From: an uncultured Porphyromonas sp.
GTDB taxonomy: Bacteria > Bacteroidota > Bacteroidia > Bacteroidales > Porphyromonadaceae
Reading direction: 5' to 3'
NCBI GenBank assembly: GCA_900546675.1
Contig: URDQ01000020.1
Span: 1-26,843, forward strand
DNA length: 26,843 nucleotides
Under the pieces are notes generated by a model that saw only the letters and a list, made by a program, of their open reading frames with translations, searched no databases and was not told where the DNA came from. Both the position numbers and the translations under genes were made by a program. This document shows, piece by piece, positions 5,740 to 13,991 of this stretch. How positions within the stretch are numbered: the first letter of the stretch is position 1; every line of letters starts with the position of its first letter.

Positions 5740-8577
5740 TTACGCTTTGCGGGGGGAGAGCTTCTCCTTGAGGTAGTGACCCGTGATCGAGTCGGGACAG
5801 GCGGCCACTTCTTCGGGCGTGCCAGCCACCACGAGCTGTCCACCCTTGTCGCCCCCATCGGGCCCTAGGTCGATGATGTAGTCGGCGCTCTTGATCACCT
5901 CCATATTGTGCTCGATGATCAGCACCGAGTGCCCCTGGTCGATCAAGTCACGGAAGGCGGCGAGGAGCGTAGATATGTCGTGAAAGTGTAGCCCCGTGGT
6001 CGGCTCATCGAAGACGAAGAGCGTGTGGGGCTCGTGGTCACGACCCAGGTAGTAGGCGAGCTTGAGGCGCTGGTTCTCACCGCCTGAGAGCGTCGAGCTG
6101 TTTTGCCCTAGCTGTAGGTAACCTAGGCCGACACGCTGCAACCCCTCGAGGAGACGAATGATCGAGGTAGTCTGGTCGGCTGGGTACTTGGTAAAGAATT
6201 CTATCGCTTGGTCCACCGTCATCTCCAGCAGGTCGTAAATGTTGACTCCGTGGTAGGTCACCTCGAGGATATTCTTCTGAAAGCGCTTCCCCTCGCAAGC
6301 GTCACACACCAAGGTGATGTCCGTCATAAACTGCATCGGCACCTCGACGACGCCATCGCCCTTGCACACTTCGCAGCGTCCGCCCTCCTTATTAAAAGAG
6401 AAGAAGTAAGGTTTGTAGCCCATCTGCTTTGCCAAAGGCTGCTCAGCGTACAATTCGCGGATCGGCGTAAAGGCATCTATGTAGGTGACCGGATTGGAGC
6501 GCGAACTGCGTCCCACGCTGTTTTGGTCCACGTAGAGGACCTGCTCCACAAGGTCAACGTCTCCCGTCAGCATACGGCTCTGCGTCTCCCGAGGACGTGC
6601 ATTGATGATGCGCTGTAGCTCCTCCACAAGAAGGTCGGAGATGAGGGTACTCTTGCCCGAACCGCTCACGCCCGTGACCACCGTCATGTTAAAAAGCGGT
6701 ATGTCCACGTCGAAGCCCTTCAGATTGTTCTTATGCACCCGGTGCATCGTCAGCTTGCGCTTCACCGGGCGACGATGCTTGGGTACGGGTATCTCCTCGC
6801 GCCCTGTCAGATAAGCCGCCGTGTAGCCTGGTGTCTCGGGCGTTATGTCGCTCGGCTTGCCGTGGTAGATCACCTCGCCACCGAGACGACCCGCATCAAG
6901 CCCCATATCAATCAGGTAGTCGGCCGCACGTATCGTCAGCTCGTCATGCTCCACGACGATGACCGTGTTGCCCTGGTCCCGTAGCTCCTTGATGACCGCA
7001 ATCAGCCGATCGGTGTCACGATCGTGCAGTCCGATGCTCGGCTCGTCGAGTATGTACATCGAGCCGACGAGGCTATTGCCCAGACGTGTCGCTAGGTTGA
7101 TGCGCTGGCTCTCACCGCCCGAGAGCGTGTTAGAGCGTCTGTCTAGGGTCAGGTAACCGAGCCCCACACCGTCTAGTGTGCGTAGTCGGTTGCGGATCTC
7201 CTTGAGCGGACTCTCCGCTATCTTCGCCTCCTCGGGGTTCTCTAGCTCTTGGGCAAAGAAGGTCAATGCCTCACGGATCGACATTTGCCCAATCTGATGA
7301 AAGTTCTTGCCCATATAGGTAAAGAGCAAGGCATCCTCCTTGAGTCTACCTCCGTGGCAGGCGTAGCACTCGCTCTTGCCCCGATAATGCGCCAGACGCA
7401 CACGGTTTTGGATCTTGTAAACGTCCTTCTGGAGCATAGCGAAGTAGTCATCGATGCCGTAGAGCGTTCCTTTGCCCCAGCCTCCGCCTTCGTGTCCGTG
7501 CCAAAGTAGGTCACGCTGCTCCTGTGTGAGCTCAGCGTAGGGCGTGTGGATAGGGAAGTCAAAGCGCTTCGCCTCGTGCATGAAAGCTTTTGCCCACTCG
7601 GAAGACTTAGCCCCGCGCCAGCAATCCACGCATCCCTCGTAGAGCGAGAGGCTGTCGTCGGGGATCACACGCTCAGGGTCAATGCCGAGGATCGAGCCAA
7701 AGCCTCCGCAGACGGTGCAGGCACCCGCAGGGCTGTTGAAGTTAAAGAGGTCTGGCGTAGGCTCCGTAAAGGTCCGCCCATCCGCCTCAAAGCGTGCGCT
7801 AAAGTTGCGCCTGCCCTCGCTGCTCCACGCTCCCTCGCTATCTTGCCAACGGAGGGCGCAGGTCTCCCGACCCTCGTAGAGCGCTATCTCGATAGAGTCT
7901 CCGAGACGCGACTCGTAGCTATCGTCGCCCGTGCGGACGGTCAGTCGATCTACGATCAACTGCACCTGCTTCGCCTCACGCAGCTCCTTATTGCTCACAT
8001 CTTCGATACGATAGATGGTGTCGTCGATGAGGACACGGTTGTACCCTTGCCCCTGGAGGAGCATCAGATGCTCGATGAGACGTCGCCCCTCAGGCGGATA
8101 GAGATCTGCTAGGATGTAGAGCTTGCTATCGGTCGGGATCTGGTGTGCCGCCTCGACAACGTCGGCAGCGGTGTGCCGCTTGACCAGCTCGCCACTGATA
8201 GGCGAGTAGAGCTTGCCCACACGAGCCATCAAGACACGCAGGTAGTCATCGATCTCTGAGGAGGTGCCGACGGTAGAGCGTGGGTTGCGACTGACCACCC
8301 GCTGCTCGATAGCGACGGCTGGCGGCAGGTTTTTGATCTGGTCGCACTCAGGCTTCTTCATACGCATAAGAAACTGCCGTGCGTACGACGACAGACTATC
8401 CACATAGCGGCGCTGCCCCTCAGCGTAGAGCGTGTCGAAGGCGAGCGAACTCTTGCCCGAGCCACTCACGCCCGTGATCACGACCAGCTCCCCACGAGGT
8501 ATGTCGAGGTCTATACCTTTGAGGTTGTTGACACGGCAACCACGGACTATAATATCATTGAGGGGACTCCTTTTCAT
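5740..8577 (-). CDS. uvrA: Excinuclease ABC subunit A (UvrA)
   Basis: UvrA is the damage-recognition ATPase of nucleotide excision repair; a dimer scans DNA and loads UvrB. The 945-residue length fits the family (E. coli 940). Two ABC modules are visible. The first has Walker A GVSGSGKSS (36-44) and signature LSGGESQR; the second has Walker A GVSGSGKST and signature LSGGENQR. The insertion carries a zinc module (CTVCGG, then CYACHGG), and the C-terminal zinc finger reads CEVCKGDG...CDACEGKR. KNLPPAVAIEQ and NPRSTVGTSSEI are diagnostic UvrA stretches. The N-terminus (MKRSPLNDIIVRG) aligns with the usual start, and a TATCTTTG -7 box lies 20 bp upstream. It is followed at 6 bp by a MerR-like gene. 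Bacteroidetes often have two uvrA paralogues; which one this is cannot be settled here. Confidence 0.97.
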   Translation of the reverse strand: MKRSPLNDIIVRGCRVNNLKGIDLDIPRGELVVITGVSGSGKSSLAFDTLYAEGQRRYVDSLSSYARQFLMRMKKPECDQIKNLPPAVAIEQRVVSRNPRSTVGTSSEIDDYLRVLMARVGKLYSPISGELVKRHTAADVVEAAHQIPTDSKLYILADLYPPEGRRLIEHLMLLQGQGYNRVLIDDTIYRIEDVSNKELREAKQVQLIVDRLTVRTGDDSYESRLGDSIEIALYEGRETCALRWQDSEGAWSSEGRRNFSARFEADGRTFTEPTPDLFNFNSPAGACTVCGGFGSILGIDPERVIPDDSLSLYEGCVDCWRGAKSSEWAKAFMHEAKRFDFPIHTPYAELTQEQRDLLWHGHEGGGWGKGTLYGIDDYFAMLQKDVYKIQNRVRLAHYRGKSECYACHGGRLKEDALLFTYMGKNFHQIGQMSIREALTFFAQELENPEEAKIAESPLKEIRNRLRTLDGVGLGYLTLDRRSNTLSGGESQRINLATRLGNSLVGSMYILDEPSIGLHDRDTDRLIAVIKELRDQGNTVIVVEHDELTIRAADYLIDMGLDAGRLGGEVIYHGKPSDITPETPGYTAAYLTGREEIPVPKHRRPVKRKLTMHRVHKNNLKGFDVDIPLFNMTVVTGVSGSGKSTLISDLLVEELQRIINARPRETQSRMLTGDVDLVEQVLYVDQNSVGRSSRSNPVTYIDAFTPIRELYAEQPLAKQMGYKPYFFSFNKEGGRCEVCKGDGVVEVPMQFMTDITLVCDACEGKRFQKNILEVTYHGVNIYDLLEMTVDQAIEFFTKYPADQTTSIIRLLEGLQRVGLGYLQLGQNSSTLSGGENQRLKLAYYLGRDHEPHTLFVFDEPTTGLHFHDISTLLAAFRDLIDQGHSVLIIEHNMEVIKSADYIIDLGPDGGDKGGQLVVAGTPEEVAACPDSITGHYLKEKLSPRKA

Positions 8578-8597
8578 AGCTACTCTTTTTATCAGAG

Positions 8598-8605
8598 CAA
8601 AGATA
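8598..8605 (-). promoter_or_regulatory. -7 box (TATCTTTG on -) of uvrA-merR
   Basis: An exact TAnnTTTG on the minus strand, 20 bp before the uvrA ATG (8577). The region where a -33 box would be is taken up by the heptad repeats starting at 8611, and no TTG is seen at the right spacing. Confidence 0.55.
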
Positions 8606-8610
8606 CGAAA

Positions 8611-8718
8611 TTAGAGGTTAGACCTTAGAAGTTAGAAATTAGAAGCTAGAGGTCGGGAAGGTGCGGAGTGCTAGTGCTTCTAGGGTCTAATCTCTAATAT
8701 CTAACCTCTAACCTCTAG
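8611..8718. repeat. Inverted arrays of a TTAGANN heptad between the Ca2+ ATPase and uvrA
   Basis: Six heptads run on + from 8611 to 8652 (TTAGAGG, TTAGACC, TTAGAAG, TTAGAAA, TTAGAAG, CTAGAGG). Six more run on - from 8718 to 8677 (CTAGAGG, TTAGAGG, TTAGATA, TTAGAGA, TTAGACC, CTAGAAG). The 42-bp arrays face each other across 24 bp and could form a long stem. The Ca2+ ATPase stop codon (8708-8710) and its last codons lie inside the right-hand array. A third array is at 26729-26784. Confidence 0.85.
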
Positions 8719-11395
8719 AACCCACGAGATGCCACAGCTCACGTACCCAGAGGACGAGCGAGGAGCCGACGAAGATGATGACCCAGTCGATAAGCTTGAG
8801 GCCCGTCACGTTGAAGAACTGCTGTAGCCCTGGCACCTCGACCATCGCTATCTGACCTATGAGGATGATCGCAACGATGGTGAGCAGCCCACGGCACCCC
8901 TCGAAGTGAAGCGCACTGCGTCCCGTCTCGAAGGCACGCGCATTGAAGAGGTAGAAGAAGTGGGTCATCACGAAGATCGTGAAGAGGAGCGTCTGCTCGT
9001 ATGCTGAGACATGACCCTTAGGGCCGAGCTGCACACCGAGCAGGCCGGTCAGCTGCGTCACATCAGTGCGCTGGAAGATATAGAGTAGCACCAGTAGCAT
9101 CGCAAAGAAGAAGACACCCACACCGATGATCTCACGCAGCATCGGTCTGTTGAGTATGAAAGCATTGCGGTCTCGTGGCTTCTCCTGCATCACGCTCTCA
9201 GAGGGCGGTAGCGAGGCAAGCGCCATAGCCGCAAAGGTGTCCATAATCAGGTTAATCCAAAGCATCTGTGTGACAGTCAGCGGGGACTCCGTACCCATAA
9301 AGGCTCCGCAGAGAACCAGTAGACAGGCGGTCACATTGACCGTCAACTGGAAGAGGAGGAAGCGCTGAATGTTTTGATAAAGTGAGCGTCCCCACATGAC
9401 CGCCTTGCCGATACTACTAAAGGAGTTGTCGATGATCGTAATGTCCGAAGCCTCCTTGGCGACGCTTGTGCCATCGCCCATCGAGAGTCCCACATGAGCC
9501 GCACGTAGCGCTGGTGCATCGTTCGTCCCGTCGCCCGTGACAGCCACCACGTGACCGCTACTCTGGAGCGCCTCCACGAGTCGCTTCTTGTCCATCGGAC
9601 GAGCCCGAGAGATGATCTTCAGTTCGTTGACACGTGCTAGGAGCTCTTCGTCAGATAGCGTCGCAAAGTCTGGGCCCGTGATGATGCTATGCGCCCCATC
9701 ACGGCTGTCGTCCCACAGCCCGATCTGACGAGCTATCTCACGTGCCGTACCAGAGGTATCGCCCGTGACCACCTTCACATTGATCCCCGCATCGATACAC
9801 TCCTGCACTGCTGCAGGCACCTCCACACGGACAGGGTCAGCGATGGCCACTACACCGACGAAGTGAAGCTTGCTGGCGGTCAATAGACCCGATTCAATCA
9901 CCGAGTCACCCTCCTCGACCAACTGGTAGGCGAAGCCTAGCGTACGCATAGCGCGACGCTGATACTCGGCCAACTGCTGCTCTAGCTCCTCACGGCTGAC
10001 GGCCGACTCAGCGCATAGGTCGAAGACGATCTCGGGTGCTCCTTTAATATAGAGTACCCGCTTGCCTGGCAGTGCAGGCGATGCGACGAGTGTCGCCATA
10101 TACTTACGCTCTGTGGAGAAAGGCACCTCAGCCACCGTCTCCGCATCTTCTCGCAGAGAGCGATAGTCTACGCCCTGACTATAAAGCCATAGGAGTAGCG
10201 CCCCCTCGGTCGGGTTGCCCAGCACCTGTGGGTTGGCGGGATCAGAGAGATCGAGCGAAGCGGTTGAGTTGACCGCAATGCCCTCGTGAAGTAGTGCGTG
10301 CGGGGTGTCTCCGTAGAGCTTCATCTCATCGACACTCATCTGGTTTTGCGTTAGCGTACCAGTCTTGTCGGTGCAGATGACAGTCGTCGCGCCCATCGTC
10401 TCGCAGGCGTGCATCTTGCGCACCAGGTTGTTGGTTCGTAGCATACGACGCATACTATAGGCCAAGCTCAGGGTCACCGCCATCGGCAAGCCCTCTGGCA
10501 CCGCCACGACGATGAGCGTCACCGCAATCATCAAGGTCTGCAAGATGTAGGCAAAGAACGGTGTCGCCTGCTCTAGAGAGCCAAAGAGGTCGGTGCCATT
10601 GGCGACAAGGTAGGCGATGATACGCCCCACCACGATGAGGGCTGCGATGCCGTAGCTCACCCTCGTGACCCATCGACCCAGCCCATCGAGCTGTTCGCTG
10701 AGCGGTGTCTTGACATCGTCCTCAATTTGGACCGCTTCAAACACCTTGCCCTGCTCCGTCTTGTCGCCCACAGCGAGAACTTTGCAAATTCCGTGCCCCT
10801 CCATCACTTTAGTTCCTTTCATCACCTGATCGGTGGGGTAGGTGGCACTTTTGTCAAATTCCTCTGGGTGAACGCTCTTGTTGCATATAGGCTCGCCCGT
10901 GAGGGTCGACTCGTCCATCTGTAGCATCGTCGCCTCGAGCAGCTGGCAGTCGGCCGGCACCTCCTCGCCAGTGCCTAGGCGTACGATGTCGCCCACGACC
11001 ACCTCACGGCGTGGCACCTGCGTCACGTTGCCATTGCGGATGAGGGTCACCAGCTCATCGTCATGCACCTGATTGAGGATCGTGAACTCCTTGTCTGCCT
11101 GTAGCTCAAAGTAAAAGGCAAGCCCCGTAGCGAGCAAGATAGCCACGAAGATACCCACTGGCTCGAAGAAGACCTCGGCACCCTCGCCCAGCCTAAAGTA
11201 CTCGTAGCAGGAGATGCCGATAGAGAGTCCGCCTGCAATCAGCAAGATGATGATGAGCGGATCGGCAAACTTCTCCAAGAACTGCCGCCATAGCGGAGCT
11301 TTCTTAGGAGGTGTCAATACATTTGCGCCATGCACCTTGCGGCTCTCCAGAACTTGCGCATCCGTTAGTCCTGTATAGTGGTGTCTTTCTTCCAT
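8708..11395 (-). CDS. Calcium-translocating P-type ATPase, PMCA type (P2B)
   Basis: This inner-membrane pump most likely exports Ca2+. The 895-residue protein has an N-terminal cation-ATPase domain (YTGLTDAQV...GANVLTPPKK). The actuator motif DESTLTGEP is at 161-169, the VPEGLP calcium-site helix at 299-304, and phosphorylated Asp343 in CTDKTGTLT. A later GDGTNDAP hinge is present, as is the M6 sequence NLIMDTFAA, which supplies Asn and Asp ligands in PMCA-type pumps. The C-terminal membrane domain has four further helices and no calmodulin-binding tail. The last residues (SRG) are encoded by a heptad repeat. It follows hutU, but a terminator and its own -7 box lie between them, so it is probably transcribed alone. 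P2-type family and Ca2+ class are well supported; the ion itself is inferred. Confidence 0.93.
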   Translation of the reverse strand: MEERHHYTGLTDAQVLESRKVHGANVLTPPKKAPLWRQFLEKFADPLIIILLIAGGLSIGISCYEYFRLGEGAEVFFEPVGIFVAILLATGLAFYFELQADKEFTILNQVHDDELVTLIRNGNVTQVPRREVVVGDIVRLGTGEEVPADCQLLEATMLQMDESTLTGEPICNKSVHPEEFDKSATYPTDQVMKGTKVMEGHGICKVLAVGDKTEQGKVFEAVQIEDDVKTPLSEQLDGLGRWVTRVSYGIAALIVVGRIIAYLVANGTDLFGSLEQATPFFAYILQTLMIAVTLIVVAVPEGLPMAVTLSLAYSMRRMLRTNNLVRKMHACETMGATTVICTDKTGTLTQNQMSVDEMKLYGDTPHALLHEGIAVNSTASLDLSDPANPQVLGNPTEGALLLWLYSQGVDYRSLREDAETVAEVPFSTERKYMATLVASPALPGKRVLYIKGAPEIVFDLCAESAVSREELEQQLAEYQRRAMRTLGFAYQLVEEGDSVIESGLLTASKLHFVGVVAIADPVRVEVPAAVQECIDAGINVKVVTGDTSGTAREIARQIGLWDDSRDGAHSIITGPDFATLSDEELLARVNELKIISRARPMDKKRLVEALQSSGHVVAVTGDGTNDAPALRAAHVGLSMGDGTSVAKEASDITIIDNSFSSIGKAVMWGRSLYQNIQRFLLFQLTVNVTACLLVLCGAFMGTESPLTVTQMLWINLIMDTFAAMALASLPPSESVMQEKPRDRNAFILNRPMLREIIGVGVFFFAMLLVLLYIFQRTDVTQLTGLLGVQLGPKGHVSAYEQTLLFTIFVMTHFFYLFNARAFETGRSALHFEGCRGLLTIVAIILIGQIAMVEVPGLQQFFNVTGLKLIDWVIIFVGSSLVLWVRELWHLVGSRG

Positions 11396-11413
11396 TAGTC
11401 AGTGTGTGTCTTA

Positions 11414-11421
11414 CAAAAGTA
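11414..11421 (-). promoter_or_regulatory. -7 box (TACTTTTG on -) of the Ca2+ ATPase
   Basis: An exact TAnnTTTG on the minus strand, 18 bp before the ATPase ATG at 11395. It begins directly after the T-tract of the hutU terminator, so the -33 region falls inside that terminator stem. No TTG is visible there. Confidence 0.5.
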
Positions 11422-11423
11422 CG

Positions 11424-11470
11424 AAAAAAAGCCTCGCCCCCTAAGCTGTCTGCTTAGAGAGGCGAGGCTT
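11424..11470 (-). terminator. Intrinsic terminator of hutU
   Basis: On the minus strand AAGCCTCGCC (11470-11461) pairs with GGCGAGGCTT (11438-11429). An inner CTAAGC/GCTTAG pair extends the stem, and a run of seven T (complement of 11424-11430) follows. It starts 23 bp after the hutU stop. This is the clearest rho-independent terminator in the window. Confidence 0.9.
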
Positions 11471-11492
11471 CTTATTATAGTAGGTGAAGGGT

Positions 11493-13487
11493 TTACTTCA
11501 GTACCTCATCAAGAAGAGCGTCATCCACAAGGTAGGGGATGGTGATGTGGTAGAGGTCGGAGTGCTCCTCGTTGAACTCGCGAGAGGTAGACAGTGCGTT
11601 CTCATTGCGAGCCCAAGCACGGCGAGCTACACCGCCCATCACGTCCCACGTCATAGCCTGACGGAGGATCTCGTCGACACGACGGCTACCATCGAGGACC
11701 ATACCAAAGCCACCGTTGATCGCCTTACCGATACCGACGCCACCGCCATTGTGCAGAGCGACGAGGCTCATACCACGAGCGCAGTTGCCCGCAAAGCACT
11801 GGACAGCCATGTCGGCCATCACGTTACTACCGTCACGTATGTTAGACGTCTCACGGAAGGGGCTATCCGTACCGCTCACATCGTGGTGGTCACGACCTAT
11901 CATGATCGGACCGACCTCGCCACGACGTACCATATCGTTGAACTTGAGAGCGATCTTCAGACGACCCGCAGCATCCTGGTAGAGGATACGCGCCTCGGTA
12001 CCGACGACGAGCTGATTCTTCTCAGCGTCACGTATCCATATGTAGTTGTCACGATCCTGCTCGCGACGATCTGGATCGATGCACTCCATAGCAGCGTGAT
12101 CGGTCTTGATCAGATCCTCATGGTCGTGGCTGAGGCATACCCAGCGGAAGGGACCATAGCCGTAGTCAAAGAGCTCAGGACCCATAATGTCCTCTACGTA
12201 GCTAGGCCAGATGAAGCCATCCTTGTCGTCTACGCCATTGCGTGAGATCTCCTGAATGCCCGCATCAAAGCAAGCCTTCATAAAGGCATTACCATAGTCA
12301 AAGAAGTAAGTGCCACGAGCTACAAGCGCCTTGATCGCCTCGTAGTGACGGTGCAGACCCTTGTCCACCTCCTGGCAGAAACGCTCTCTGTCGTGTGCTA
12401 GTAGGTCGGTGCGCTCCTCAAAGGTGAGCGATACAGGGCAGTAACCACCCTCGTAGACAGCGTGACAGCTCGTTTGGTCGGAGAGCAGGTCAATGTGTAC
12501 ATTATTCTTGACGCAGTGCTCCAGCAGGTCGACCACATTACCGTGGTAAGCTATAGAGCAAGGCTCACCCGCCTTCATACCCTCCTCAGCAAGCTTGAGC
12601 GCCTCGGGGATCGTCTTGGCAATATGCTTCACCCAGCCCTGGTTGTAGCGGGTCATAATACGAGACATATCCACCTCAGCGATAATCGAGGTAGCTCCAG
12701 CGATATCGGCAGCCTTAGGCTGTGCACCACTCATACCACCTAGACCGGAGGAGACAAAGAGCTTGCCAGCTAGGTTGCCACCGCTCGGGATATGTAGCTG
12801 CTGACGACCAGCGTTGAGCAGCGTATTGAACGTACCGTGTACGATACCTTGTGGCCCGATGTACATCCATCCACCAGCAGTCATCTGACCATAGTTAGCG
12901 ACACCCATCTGAGCAGCTATCTCCCAGTCCTTGATATTGTCATAGAGACCGACCATCATCGAGTTGGTGATGATGACACGAGGTGCTGAGGGGTGCGAAG
13001 CGAAGAGACCCAGTGGGTGTCCGCTCTCGATGACTAGCGTCTGATCCTGTGTGAGCTCCTCGAGATACTTCATAATGAGGCGATACTGGAGCCAGTTTTG
13101 ACACACCTGACCTGTCTCACCGTAAGTTACTAGCTCATATGGGTAGAGCGCTACAGCGTGTGAGAGGTTGTTGTGGATCATCACCTGGAAGGCCTTACCC
13201 TCGATACACTTACCCTTGTAGCTATCGATAGGGCCCGCCTTGAGGTCACCCTCGGGGCGATAGCGATAAGCGTAGATCTTACCACGCTCCTTAAGCTCCT
13301 TGAGGAACTCCGGTGCTAGCTCAGCGTGTAGCTCCTTAGGTACATAGCGTAGCGCATTCTGCAGTGCCACACGTGTTTGTGCAGGGGTCAAGCTGTAGCC
13401 CCTATCTGGTGCTCGACGGATGCCCTCCTCAAAGGCAGGGTACTTGGGCAGAGAAGCATCGAGCGTGAACTTACAGGTTCTCTTCAT
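11493..13487 (-). CDS. hutU: Urocanate hydratase (urocanase), long form
   Basis: Cytosolic enzyme that uses tightly bound NAD+ to hydrate urocanate to 4-imidazolone-5-propionate, the second step of histidine degradation. Recognisable stretches include QCQNW-like VCQNWLQYRL, YGQMTAGGWMYIGPQGI, and the NAD-site loop SGLGGMSGAQP. The conserved DQTSCH...GYCP segment aligns with the catalytic region, and HNGGGVGIGKAINGG lies near the end. At 664 residues it is about 100 longer than the Pseudomonas/Bacillus enzyme and close to the vertebrate-like long form that Bacteroidetes also carry. The start is well placed: a TATCTTTG box lies 32 bp upstream. No hutH, hutI or ftcD/formiminotransferase genes are in the window, so the rest of the pathway must be encoded elsewhere or be absent. 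It ends in a strong terminator and is probably monocistronic. Confidence 0.97.
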   Translation of the reverse strand: MKRTCKFTLDASLPKYPAFEEGIRRAPDRGYSLTPAQTRVALQNALRYVPKELHAELAPEFLKELKERGKIYAYRYRPEGDLKAGPIDSYKGKCIEGKAFQVMIHNNLSHAVALYPYELVTYGETGQVCQNWLQYRLIMKYLEELTQDQTLVIESGHPLGLFASHPSAPRVIITNSMMVGLYDNIKDWEIAAQMGVANYGQMTAGGWMYIGPQGIVHGTFNTLLNAGRQQLHIPSGGNLAGKLFVSSGLGGMSGAQPKAADIAGATSIIAEVDMSRIMTRYNQGWVKHIAKTIPEALKLAEEGMKAGEPCSIAYHGNVVDLLEHCVKNNVHIDLLSDQTSCHAVYEGGYCPVSLTFEERTDLLAHDRERFCQEVDKGLHRHYEAIKALVARGTYFFDYGNAFMKACFDAGIQEISRNGVDDKDGFIWPSYVEDIMGPELFDYGYGPFRWVCLSHDHEDLIKTDHAAMECIDPDRREQDRDNYIWIRDAEKNQLVVGTEARILYQDAAGRLKIALKFNDMVRRGEVGPIMIGRDHHDVSGTDSPFRETSNIRDGSNVMADMAVQCFAGNCARGMSLVALHNGGGVGIGKAINGGFGMVLDGSRRVDEILRQAMTWDVMGGVARRAWARNENALSTSREFNEEHSDLYHITIPYLVDDALLDEVLK

Positions 13488-13519
13488 ACTTACAGGTTAT
13501 TAACTAAATTCGTATTGCA

Positions 13520-13527
13520 CAAAGATA
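13520..13527 (-). promoter_or_regulatory. -7 box (TATCTTTG on -) of hutU
   Basis: An exact TAnnTTTG on the minus strand, 32 bp before the hutU ATG at 13487. No convincing -33 box at 19-21 bp. The long CACGTGG inverted repeat begins about 70 bp further upstream. Confidence 0.55.
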
Positions 13528-13597
13528 CTAAAAACTCGCCGATACAGCGACACGACAGCGACACAATAATCTTCATCTTACACCTTGATGATACGCC

Positions 13598-13761
13598 CTC
13601 CACGTGGGAAATCGCAGATCTCTACGTGGATATTTTTTATTTCCCACGTAGGCGAGAAATAAAACTTCGGAGGAATCAAATGAAACTTCGGAGGAAATGT
13701 TTCTCGCCCACGTGGCGAATTTTCGTTCTTCACGTGGATACTGACGATTTTCCACGTGGAG
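13598..13761. repeat. 164-bp inverted repeat with mirrored CACGTGG words
   Basis: Two 62-bp arms, 13598-13659 and 13700-13761, are inverted copies. By hand, without gaps, about 44 of 62 positions match. Each arm contains three CACGTGG-type words, at 13600, 13622 and 13644 on one side and at 13708, 13730 and 13752 on the other; they are spaced 22 bp apart and occupy the same arm positions. The arm tips (CTCCACGTGG) and inner ends (GGCGAGAAA) are perfectly conserved. The 40-bp centre carries a direct repeat, AAACTTCGGAGGAA, at 13662-13675 and 13683-13696, period 21. The element sits between divergent hutU and the T9SS-cargo operon. The function is not recognised. Confidence 0.85.
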
Positions 13762-13892
13762 ATTGTTGATTTACTCAACAGGTTCTTTTTGTTTAAGTAA
13801 AGCAAACCTTCCAAACTCGCTATATAAGCAGAAAAGCTCAGAAGGTGTCAATAAATCCCCGTATAGAGTTTTATCGTATCAATGAATTGCTA

Positions 13893-13923
13893 TTGCGTAC
13901 TAAATAAATAATTACTACCTTTG
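13893..13923 (+). promoter_or_regulatory. Bacteroidetes promoter (TTG-N20-TACCTTTG) of the T9SS-cargo operon
   Basis: A -33 TTG (13893-13895) and a -7 TACCTTTG (13916-13923) are separated by 20 bp, the textbook arrangement for the Bacteroidetes primary sigma factor. Transcription should start near 13930, leaving a leader of about 60 nt before the ATG at 13992. The stretch between the inverted repeat and this promoter (13762-13892) is AT-rich and shows no further structure I can name. Confidence 0.8.
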
Positions 13924-13991
13924 CTCGCGATGGGTACAGAAATGTACATAGCAACAAATAGATAATCCTAACCAACTAAAACTCAAAAACG

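Noticed and set aside
7546..8112. 188-codon plus-strand frame opposite uvrA
   Set aside because: Antisense to a conserved part of UvrA with no family resemblance.
11484..12245. 253-codon open frame on + opposite hutU
   Set aside because: It lies wholly across the certain hutU gene in an antisense frame, shows no recognisable domain, and its T/V/D-rich composition is what the reverse of this codon usage yields.
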